DNA of 10,592 nt from DATBGO01 sp050011895 (GTDB lineage: Bacteria; Actinomycetota; Actinomycetes; Streptosporangiales; Streptosporangiaceae): positions 1 through 10,592 of the forward strand of contig JBEKIF010000108.1 of assembly GCA_050011895.1 (NCBI GenBank), in the 5' to 3' direction. Position numbers and translations under genes: made by a program. Positions 5,646 through 10,592 of this stretch are shown here, one piece after another; the first letter of the stretch is position 1; each line of letters opens with the position of its first letter. The notes under the pieces were generated by a model that worked only from the letters and a program-made list of their open reading frames with translations, had not been told where the DNA came from and did no database searches.

Positions 5646-6203
5646 ATGCAGCGCCAACCAGAGCCGCCAGAGGACAGCGCGGCACCTCAGTGGGCGACTT
5701 CGCTTCCCTTGTTCGGACTGCCGGAGTCGTTCACCGACTTGCGGCTAGTGGGTGATCGCGAGGTAAGCCGGTGGGAAGAGCGAGCGCACGGCCGAGTTAT
5801 AAGCGGCACTTCTGAGACCTTTGGGCTGGTACACGGAGGTTCGCCTGGGCGGCCTGGCCAGAGCTATATGCAGGTGCTATCCAGCACGCTTCCAGGACCT
5901 GAGCCGACAGCCCTCCTGACGGCAGAAGTGGAGAGGCCTGAATGGGATACCAGTCTCGACGAGGTCCGTGAGTTTGCCATCAGCATCAGCCTCGACGGTA
6001 ACCCCGTTGAATTCCGCGGCGTCGGGACGGCGGCGGTGTGGGCTTGCTCGACAGACTTTCCCGGGTACGCGATCGCCGTTATAGGCGTCCGGTGGCCCCG
6101 GGAGGATCTAGTGCTCGTGCCGATTCTCGACGTGATGCCCTATGTGGACGGGCGAGACGCCGTGATCGCCGAACGACGACGGCAGGCGAGTGAGGGATCC
6201 TGA
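5646..6203 (+). CDS. hypothetical cytoplasmic protein, second gene of the operon
   Basis: 185 residues, ATG 5646, five bases after the stop of the secreted-protein gene, so the two are most likely co-transcribed. No signal peptide or membrane segment is seen. The composition is a mixed alpha/beta soluble protein, rich in Glu/Asp/Arg, with a single Cys. It has a strand-rich middle (EFAISISLDGNPVEFRGVGT) and a C-terminal half, YAIAVIGVRWPREDLVLVPI, then LDVMPYVDGRDAVIAERRRQ. I do not recognise a named family. No strong ribosome site is seen; translational coupling to the upstream stop is plausible. A role as partner or immunity protein for the secreted product is only a guess from position. Confidence 0.7.
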   Translation: MQRQPEPPEDSAAPQWATSLPLFGLPESFTDLRLVGDREVSRWEERAHGRVISGTSETFGLVHGGSPGRPGQSYMQVLSSTLPGPEPTALLTAEVERPEWDTSLDEVREFAISISLDGNPVEFRGVGTAAVWACSTDFPGYAIAVIGVRWPREDLVLVPILDVMPYVDGRDAVIAERRRQASEGS

Positions 6204-6252
6204 AGCAGCCGTGTCCTGCTCCGGTTGAATCGGTATCTGCCCGGGCTTCGCT

Positions 6253-6432
6253 GATCACGCCAGTGAGCCAGACTGCATCAGCCAGGCGCGGTGGTGCCCG
6301 AAGCGCCGCGATGGCGGCCTGGTCGAAGTCAAGTCAACAGCTGGCCGCCGCGGCATCGCCCTTCCGGACCAGCTCTCTACCTTGATCATCGAGCACCGCA
6401 GACGACAGGACCAGGAGCGCGAGCATGCCGAC
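6253..6432 (+). pseudogene. phage/tyrosine integrase fragment
   Basis: Sixty residues in one frame: SEPDCISQARWCPKRRDGG, then LVEVKSTAGRRGIALPDQLS and TLIIEHRRRQDQEREHA. This matches the start of the catalytic domain of actinobacterial phage-type integrases (VKSxAGRRxIxLPDQL, then LxxHRxxQxxERE). The Arg of AGRR is near the usual first catalytic Arg. The upstream part is cut by a stop near 6249. Downstream the frame loses all similarity, and the HxxR and Tyr motifs are not seen. It is a scar of a former integrative element just upstream of the RelBE genes. Confidence 0.75.
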
Positions 6433-6722
6433 ACTAGCAGGACCAGCAAAACCAGAGACGAGCCACCGACGGGCTCGGCGTGGCCGCCGATGCCTCGGCC
6501 CTGGCCAGCGCTTCTAGGAGTTCACTGGCCCCGGCCACGTCGGTAGCGGACCATGACTTCGGTCTGGGCCGGGAACTGTCTTGCTGGGCTGTCGCCGAGG
6601 TGACGCGCCAGCACCGCGATCGTGTGACTACCTGGCCAAGGCCGCAGCGGGCCTGATCAAGGCAGGTACCGGCGAACCTGACGTCGGCGCAGACCCCGGC
6701 CGATGGCAAATGAGGACGTCCG
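6433..6722. other. degenerate stretch between integrase scrap and RelBE
   Basis: No recognisable gene on either strand. The long minus-strand frame covering this and the RelBE genes is a shadow of RelBE. Part of it may be the decayed tail of the integrase, but I could not establish that. Confidence 0.35.
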
Positions 6723-6749
6723 TTGACTAGCAGGGTTGACCACAAAGTA

Positions 6750-6763
6750 GCTATACTTATAGC
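6750..6763. promoter_or_regulatory. relBE promoter -10 and palindromic operator
   Basis: GCTATA, CT, TATAGC is a perfect 6-bp-arm palindrome that contains the -10 box TATACT (6752-6757). ATG 6765 lies 8 bases after the -10, so the transcript probably begins at or next to the start codon (leaderless). TTGAC occurs at 6723 and 6736, but neither gives ideal -35 spacing. Type II antitoxins are known to repress their own promoter at palindromes of this kind. Confidence 0.6.
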
Positions 6764-6764
6764 C

Positions 6765-7049
6765 ATGCCGATAGCCGGGCAGATGCCCCTCGCCGACGTC
6801 AAGAACCGGCTCTCAGAGGTCGTTGACCGCCTGGAGCGAGAACATGGCCGCGTGATCATCACCAAGCACGGCCATCCGGCCGCCGTGATCATCAGCGTGG
6901 AAGACCTGGAGTCGCTCGAAGAAACACTCGACATCATGGACAGCGCCGGGCTGCTCGGCGATATCCGCGAGAGCCTGGCCGAACTCGGCACCGCCGATGA
7001 GGCCCTGCTGAGCAAAGAAGACGCGCTGCGGCTCATCTCCGGCCGGTGA
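6765..7049 (+). CDS. relB: type II antitoxin, RelB (Phd/YefM family)
   Basis: 94 residues from ATG 6765. An upstream in-frame TTG at 6723 lies in the promoter and is rejected; ATG 6783 is a shorter option. The N-terminal DNA-binding fold of the Phd/YefM family is clear: MPLADVKNRLSEVVDRLERE, then RVIITKHGHPAAVIISVEDL and ESLEETLDIM. The acidic C-terminal tail (about 60-94) should wrap the toxin. The pattern resembles mycobacterial RelB (LxEVRNRLSE, ITRHGHPAAVLIS). The stop overlaps the toxin start by 4 bases (GTGA), the usual coupling that keeps antitoxin in excess. Expected role: neutralise RelE and, with it, repress the module. Confidence 0.92.
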   Translation: MPIAGQMPLADVKNRLSEVVDRLEREHGRVIITKHGHPAAVIISVEDLESLEETLDIMDSAGLLGDIRESLAELGTADEALLSKEDALRLISGR

Positions 7050-7327
7050 GCGGGAACGATTACGCGATCGCCTGGACTACCGCGTCGCGCCGGGCGCTCA
7101 CCAGGCTCCCCGAGAAAGCCGGGACGGCAGTAGACGAATTCCTGTACGGCTCGCTGGCCGAGAACCCGCACCGTGCCGGCAAGCCGCTGAAGCTCGGCCT
7201 TCAGGGGCTCCGCAGCGCTCGCCGGGGCGACTACCGAGTGATATACCGCATCGATGACCACCTCCGGCAAGTCACCGTCGTGGCCATCGAACACCGCTCC
7301 GACATCTACAGACCACGACAATCTTGA
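7046..7327 (+). CDS. relE: type II toxin, RelE family mRNA interferase
   Basis: 93 residues, GTG start within the antitoxin stop. The RelE/ParE fold is recognisable: YAIAWTTASRRALTRLPEKA, FLYGSLAENPHRAGKPLK, LRSARRGDYRVIYRID (55-70) and VTVVAIEHRSDIYR (76-89). The basic residues of SARRGDYR and the HRxxIYR tail correspond to those that contact and cut mRNA on the ribosome in RelE. It is full length compared with mycobacterial RelE, with no frameshift, so the module may be active. Translation arrest when the antitoxin is lost is the known family role. Confidence 0.92.
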   Translation: MSGNDYAIAWTTASRRALTRLPEKAGTAVDEFLYGSLAENPHRAGKPLKLGLQGLRSARRGDYRVIYRIDDHLRQVTVVAIEHRSDIYRPRQS

Positions 7328-7693
7328 CCATGCCCGACCTGCGCTACTTGTGAGTCAGTCTCAGCACGGTCTGGCCCGTCTGTGCACAGGGACGTTGGTC
7401 CGTGGCGCGTGCTCCCGTGACGGGGTGGACTGAATGTGACAGAGGACCCCCAGGCAGACGCGGGGGAACGGACCAGATCCGCGCACCGCGCAATCGAGAT
7501 CCGCGAAAAGCGGAGGCGGGTCCTCTCGTCACCTTCCGCCTGGATTACCTTGCGCTCCAGGCGGCGGGCGTGAGCGCGGTCGCCACGCACGCTATCGGCC
7601 AGTGGACGCGGCAGCCCGCCTTGGGAACCGGCGCGAAAGCCGCGAGGGCGGCTTGGGCTTGCCCCGCTTTGACGGACAGGGCTGATGGCTTGG
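7328..7693. other. intergenic stretch with a structured element, no gene
   Basis: No convincing coding region. The plus-strand frame here has no family match. The notable content is the inverted-repeat element at 7436-7532. The right end probably includes the non-coding end of the IS3 remnant that follows. Confidence 0.4.
7436..7532. repeat. 97-bp inverted-repeat element with internal hairpins
   Basis: GTGACAGAGGACCC (7436-7449) pairs with GGGTCCTCTCGTCAC (7518-7532), with all bases paired except one bulged base. Inside lie CCCCC/GGGGG (7446-7450 with 7462-7466, overlapping the outer stem) and the perfect hairpin TCCGC-GAAAA-GCGGA (7500-7514). It could be a small structured RNA, a MITE or the residue of an IS end. 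No target duplication was found. Confidence 0.6.
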
Positions 7694-7910
7694 TCAGGCT
7701 ACCTTCTTGATGACCTCCTTAACGGTGGTGGTCTCGAATTCGGCGGGACTGAGATAGTCCAGGGCGCTGTGCGGGCCGGGTGCCATTGAACCAGCCGATG
7801 TACTCCACGGCGGCGCGCCCGGCTCCGGCCCTGGTCGGCCAGGGCTGGAGATCAAGCAGTTCGCCTTTGATCGAGGATAAGAACGATTCGGACAGGGCGT
7901 TGTCCCAGCA
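7694..7910 (-). pseudogene. IS3-type transposase (OrfB), C-terminal remnant
   Basis: The minus strand from 7910 reads CWDNALSESFLSSIKGELLD, LQPWPTRAGAGRAAVEYIGW, FNGT, then after a frameshift near the CCCGG run (about 7777-7783) HSALDYLSPAEFETTTVKEV and a stop at 7696-7694. WDNxLxESFxSxxKGEL and LHSALxYLSPxEFE are hallmarks of the integrase-core C-terminus, including the DDE Glu in ESF. The N-terminal two thirds is absent; the match stops sharply at 7910. Confidence 0.85.
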
Positions 7911-7964
7911 TTAGCCGGCTAATGATCTTGGGTGTCTGCGTTGGCCGGTTAACGTCGCTGGAGC

Positions 7965-8099
7965 TTACTGACCGGCTGCGGGTCGGCGTTCCTGGCGGGT
8001 GAGCTTGCGTAGTTGTTCTTCGTGGCTGCGGACGCGGGTGGCGATGGCGTCGAGCGCGGTGTGCAGGGCTGCGATGTCGGATGCGAGACCGGTGAGGGT
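7965..8099 (-). pseudogene. C-terminal scrap of an unknown coiled-coil protein
   Basis: On the minus strand a frame ending at 7965 reads NTLTGLASDIAALHTALDAI, then ATRVRSHEEQLRKLTRQERR, PAAGQ and stop. The heptad-like leucines and charged tail suggest a coiled-coil end. It is squeezed between the truncated IS3 and IS110 remnants and has no start of its own. I do not recognise the parent; it may be chance reading, hence the low confidence. Confidence 0.3.
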
Positions 8100-8107
8100 G
8101 TTCGGTG

Positions 8108-8783
8108 AAGACCGACAAGGCCGATTCCCGTCACCTTCGCATGCTGTGGCTGATGGTCGGGTGCCAGTGTCGTGGATCCCGCCCGGGCAGGTCTGCGAGC
8201 GGCGGGTGCTGCTGCAGCTCACCGGGACCTGGCCGAGGAGCATGTCGCCTGGGCTCAGCGGATGCACGCCACGCTGTTCCACCAGGGCGTCCCCGGCCTG
8301 GCCGGCCGGTTGTCCGACCCGAAGGCGCGCGCGTTGCTGGAGCACGCACCGACATCGGGCTGTCGGCGACGGGCGCGCAGGCCGTCGCGGTCGCGCTGCG
8401 CAGGATCGACAACCTAGAGGCCGAGCTCGCGCCGGTGCGTGCCCAAATCGCGGCGATCGTCTGGGCGTTCCTCGGCGACGCCCAACGGTTCTCCTTCTCC
8501 GCCCAGGCGGTCCGGCACGCCGGCCTGGACGTCACCGTGCATTCCTCCGACGGCAAGCACACCCCGGGCACCTGTCGCACCAGGGACCGCCGATCCTGCG
8601 CTGGGCCCTGTTCGGGCCGGCCACCAGACCTCACGCGCCAGCTCCCCCGACCACTGCTACTACGCCGACGTCGCGGCGTGGATCGACGCCAACCGGGCCG
8701 CCTTGTCGGTCGCCCGCAAGTTCGCCCGCCGCTCCCACCACATCCTGCGCCGCCCCACGAAACGGCCGACTGGAGCCGCGTAG
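8108..8783 (+). pseudogene. IS110-family transposase, C-terminal part, multiply frameshifted
   Basis: The reading moves through at least five frameshifts: KTDKADSRHLRML; ADGRVPVSWIPPGQVCERRV; DLAEEHVAWAQRMHATLFHQ; DIGLSATGAQAVAVALRRID; LGDAQRFSFSAQAVRHAGLD; GHLSHQGPPILRWALFG; SPDHCYYADVAAWIDANRAA and the end RKFARRSHHILRR, stop 8783. The Asp pair of the DEDD domain is at the start, and the Tnp20 domain with its catalytic Ser (in GHLSHQGPP) is near the end. The segment between RAQIAA and IVWAFLGD lacks the usual helix-hairpin-helix residues, so there is also an internal deletion. It begins abruptly at the KTDKADSRHLR motif. It is dead and of the same subgroup as the relic at 789-1184, but not identical to it. 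Confidence 0.87.
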
Positions 8784-9045
8784 CCAAACCGAACGACCCG
8801 GCCACCTATCCACATTGCAACCGCACCTTACGGCTGCATGGCCCGACCGCTATGCCGATGTGCGGGCATCGCTCGGACGGTGGCCCAACCATCGTTAGAA
8901 GTCCAGGTCAAGACCGGTGGCCGAGTTCCGGAACCCACACGGTCTAGATGCTCGACGGCTGCTGGCGACCACCTGCCCGCCTGCCGACTGAGGTCCCGGC
9001 CAGCTGATCATCCCTGACCGTCCCGGGCAGGCAAGGCGCGGCCAT
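8784..9045. other. intergenic, probable IS110 3' end, no gene
   Basis: No supported gene. The first part probably belongs to the non-coding right end of the IS110 remnant. The boundary could not be set. Confidence 0.35.
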
Positions 9046-9059
9046 GGGGAGGCCTCCCC
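9046..9059. repeat. perfect 14-bp palindrome
   Basis: GGGGAGGCCTCCCC, followed by TTGTCTC. It may be a weak terminator for upstream transcripts or a protein site for the lipoprotein gene 77 bases further on. Confidence 0.4.
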
Positions 9060-9067
9060 TTGTCTCC

Positions 9068-9103
9068 CGCGTCCTGCTCGCGCACCCTTCGTGCCAGGAC
9101 GCG
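9068..9103 (+). promoter_or_regulatory. long hairpin ahead of the lipoprotein gene
   Basis: CGCGTCCTG (9068-9076) pairs with CAGGACGCG (9095-9103), and inside GCAC pairs with GTGC around a CCTTC loop, with a 5-base bulge on one side. This gives 13 base pairs in all. It ends 32 bases before ATG 9136 and could shape the leader or end upstream transcription; it has no T-run. Confidence 0.45.
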
Positions 9104-9135
9104 GCAAGCGCCGCGCAGCACCTCTGGAGGCCACG

Positions 9136-9822
9136 ATGATTTCCCAGAACACGCATAAAGGCACGCCGGCCACCGCATCCGGATGCGGCCCGCGCGGGCG
9201 CCCCCGCCCGCCGGGCTCGACGCGAGGACGCCAGATGCTGCGCGGCCTCGGCGCGCTAATCGCCGCGGCGGGCGCGATCATGCTCGCCACCGCCTGCGCG
9301 GGCCCGCCCCCCGCGGCGGGCACGGCCGCCAGCGCGGGCACCGTCAGGCTGGCCACGGCCGCCGCGGTGCCCCGGTGCCTGGCCGGCGGGCTGCTCGCCG
9401 GGCTGCACGGCTGTGAGGGCAACAACGACCAGGGCGGGTTCATCCTCACCCTTACCAACAACGGCCAGGGTTCGTGCTCCCTCGACGGGTACCCGGGGCT
9501 GGGCCTGCAGAACGCCCGCCACCACGTCCTCACCTCGCATACGCACTGGGGCTCGACCGTCTTCGCCGCCGATCCCGGCCGGCATCTCATCGTGCTGTCC
9601 CCCGGGGAAACCGTCAGCGCCAGCGTCAGCTTCGCGTACGGCTGGGGCAAGCACGCGGTGGACGCGGCCTACCTTGAGGTCACCCCGCCCGGCGCCTATA
9701 ACCACGCCGTCCTGGCGATCCCAGACGGAATAGGGAACATCAGCGACGGCACCCTGTACGTGACCGCGATGGCCAGGCACACCGCCTCCCAGAACACGCC
9801 GAAGCACTGCTGCCTTTCCTGA
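9136..9822 (+). CDS. DUF4232-like secreted lipoprotein
   Basis: 228 residues from ATG 9136, which has GGAGG five bases upstream. ATG 9235 (195 residues) also has GAGGA well placed and would give a more usual short signal peptide. From that Met (34) the sequence LRGLGALIAAAGAIMLATAC (35-54) is a lipoprotein signal with Cys54 as the likely lipidated residue; the lipobox ATAC is slightly off consensus. The mature part has PRCLAGGLLAGLHGCEGN, GGFILTLTNNGQGSCSLDGY and PGLGLQNA, then a beta-rich tail. This is the pattern of the DUF4232 actinobacterial family (ltNxGxxxCxLxGYPgvxL). Cys81, 93 and 114 are candidates for disulfides. It should be anchored on the outer face of the membrane. The family's function is unknown. 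The gene appears monocistronic. Confidence 0.85.
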   Translation: MISQNTHKGTPATASGCGPRGRPRPPGSTRGRQMLRGLGALIAAAGAIMLATACAGPPPAAGTAASAGTVRLATAAAVPRCLAGGLLAGLHGCEGNNDQGGFILTLTNNGQGSCSLDGYPGLGLQNARHHVLTSHTHWGSTVFAADPGRHLIVLSPGETVSASVSFAYGWGKHAVDAAYLEVTPPGAYNHAVLAIPDGIGNISDGTLYVTAMARHTASQNTPKHCCLS

Positions 9823-9849
9823 CGAGAACGCGCAACGGCGGACGCGCAG

Positions 9850-9872
9850 GGCGCACCCCTCGAAGGTGTGCC
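9850..9872 (+). terminator. hairpin after the lipoprotein gene
   Basis: GGCGCACC and GGTGTGCC pair over 8 bp (one G-U) around a 7-base loop, 27 bases after the stop. No T-run follows, as is common for actinobacterial terminators. Confidence 0.45.
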
Positions 9873-9898
9873 ACCCGCTGCCCTACCGGGGGCCCCGC

Positions 9899-9922
9899 GC
9901 GCCGGCGCGTCGCCGCCGGCGC
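9899..9922 (+). terminator. second GC-rich hairpin
   Basis: GCGCCGGCG and CGCCGGCGC pair perfectly over 9 bp around the loop CGTCGC. With the hairpin at 9850 it may form a tandem terminator. It has no T-run and lies just before a GGTGAGGTGAGGAGC ribosome-site-like stretch. Confidence 0.4.
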
Positions 9923-9939
9923 CGGGTGAGGTGAGGAGC

Positions 9940-9987
9940 ATGCCGCCGCTCGATCCGTACGGGGCCCTGGACCGTGAGTCCTGGTAA
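9940..9987 (+). other. 15-codon micro-ORF with a strong ribosome site
   Basis: ATG 9940 follows GTGAGGTGAGGAGC and reads MPPLDPYGALDRESW then TAA. The ribosome site is better than most in the window, but the peptide has no match I know. It may be the start of a gene lost by deletion, a leader peptide or chance. Confidence 0.25.
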
Positions 9988-10099
9988 GGATTCAGCGGCG
10001 CCTGCCGAAGGGACGGCCAGGGCCGAGCGCTGTTCCCGGCCCGTAACCACGTGGTGTAGCCGGACCACCATGCGCGCGGGCGGCTTCCAGCAGAGCGGC

Positions 10100-10327
10100 C
10101 GGATCGCTACGGCGTGATCGCGATGGCCCCGGGATCCTTCCCGGCCTTGATCGCCTTCCGGCCTGTCGGGCGCTACGGCATGATCACGATGAGGGTGGCG
10201 CAGGGCCTACATTGATGGCCTTGAGCGGGGAGTTGGTGGCGGCCCGGATCGGGGTCACCGTGTTCGAGCCATGGTTGACAACGTAGGCGGTGCTCCCGTT
10301 CGAGGTGATCGCGATGACGCGGGCGCC
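10100..10327 (-). pseudogene. YVTN-type beta-propeller repeat pseudogene
   Basis: The minus strand reads RVIAITSNGSTAYVVNHGSN, TVTPIRAATNSPLKAINVGP, which is a typical YVTN/Lvp propeller blade. After a frameshift it reads TLIVIMP then a stop, and then TGRKAIKAGKDPGAIAITP and another stop. These are pieces of further blades with internal deletion. Two copies of CGCTACGGC(A/G)TGATC(A/G)CGATG, 66 bases apart (10105 and 10171), are the DNA trace of the repeat. Intact members are repeat proteins, often exported, of unknown binding role. No start or full blade set remains, so it is non-functional. Confidence 0.72.
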
Positions 10328-10338
10328 GCGCGCGGCGT

Positions 10339-10592
10339 TCAGCCAGGCGGGGCCCTGGCGGGCAGGCGCCGCAGGTCCTCGGCGGTCAGCTCGCCGGTAG
10401 AAATGAGCAGCAGCGCAAGCTCCTCCAGGGCCCGCGGCCCGCGGAGCCCGGGAACGCCCAGGCGCACGTAGCGGTCCCGGATGTTCTCGCACCGCTTGGC
10501 CACCGTATGGGCCTGCCAGCCGATCCGCTCCGCGGTGTCCCTGGCGCTGGCAGGTGCCGGGTTCCCGGTCTGCCGGAAGGTCAGGTAGGCCT
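10339..10592 (-). CDS. C-terminus of a winged-helix-like protein (cut by window edge)
   Basis: The minus strand is open from the window edge to TGA at 10341-10339, giving 83 residues: AYLTFRQTGNPAPASARDTA, ERIGWQAHTVAKRCENIRDR, YVRLGVPGLRGPRALEELAL, LLISTGELTAEDLRRL and a short tail. The pattern TAERIGWQAHTVAKRCENIRDRY looks like a helix-turn-helix or winged helix whose recognition helix contains TVAKRCENIR. LEELALLLISTGELTAEDL is a helical end. The domain that precedes it is outside the window, so the protein type (regulator, FHA-linked or other signalling protein) cannot be decided. Codon use is normal for the genome and the frame is intact. Confidence 0.65.
   Translation of the reverse strand, partial: AYLTFRQTGNPAPASARDTAERIGWQAHTVAKRCENIRDRYVRLGVPGLRGPRALEELALLLISTGELTAEDLRRLPARAPPG

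Noticed and set aside
6253..6722. attachment site of an integrative element
   Set aside because: No tRNA gene and no direct repeat pair could be found around the integrase scrap.
6434..7321. 295-codon minus-strand open frame
   Set aside because: Antisense of the clearly recognised RelBE pair; no family match.
8131..8805. 224-codon minus-strand open frame
   Set aside because: Antisense of the IS110 C-terminal relic.
9256..9807. 183-codon minus-strand open frame
   Set aside because: Antisense of the lipoprotein gene with low-complexity Gly/Arg/Val content.
1..10592. CRISPR array, tRNA or rRNA
   Set aside because: No regularly spaced direct repeats and no tRNA or rRNA sequence seen on reading; only transposon-end and propeller repeats are present.

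Overview
This is a high-GC actinobacterial window. Supporting signs are GC-rich third codon positions, Shine-Dalgarno sites of the GGAGG type, a YtrA-type GntR regulator coupled to an ABC exporter, a RelBE pair close to the mycobacterial type, an S53 sedolisin remnant, a DUF4232-like lipoprotein and YVTN-propeller debris. A large soil actinomycete genome is likely; the genus cannot be given. Most of the window is an accessory region dense in broken mobile elements: IS110 twice, ISAs1, IS3 and a tyrosine/phage integrase.

Layout: 1-228 (minus) holds the N-terminus of an alpha/beta hydrolase. 789-1184 (plus) is a decayed IS110 transposase N-terminal half. 1192-1597 (minus) is an S53 peptidase pseudogene. 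1598-4910 is an ISAs1-type transposable unit with 21-bp terminal inverted repeats (19/21 identical) and a perfect 10-bp target-site duplication, GCCAGCGGCC. It keeps only the N-terminal part of its transposase. The rest is a translationally coupled GntR / ABC ATPase / ABC-2 permease operon, itself bracketed by a second, inner pair of 38-bp inverted repeats built on TGGCCA. 4922-6203 is an AT-richer two-gene unit with its own promoter and a palindrome over the -10; it encodes a secreted protein of unknown family and a cytoplasmic protein of unknown family. 6253-6432 is an integrase scrap. 6723-7327 is a RelBE toxin-antitoxin module with an apparently leaderless promoter. 7436-7532 is a structured inverted-repeat element. 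7694-7910 (minus) is an IS3-type transposase remnant, and 8108-8783 (plus) is a frameshifted C-terminal IS110 remnant. 9136-9822 is a DUF4232-like lipoprotein. 10100-10327 (minus) is a degenerate beta-propeller pseudogene, and 10339 to the window end (minus) is the C-terminus of a winged-helix-like protein.

How the genes work together: the GntR regulator, ATPase and permease form one autoregulated exporter operon with 4-bp start/stop overlaps. That operon appears to be cargo inside an ISAs1-bounded unit, which is the most notable feature of the window. RelB and RelE form a standard addiction pair. The secreted/cytoplasmic pair at 4987-6203 may be a functional pair, but its role is unknown. 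The remaining segments are relics of successive insertions and deletions.
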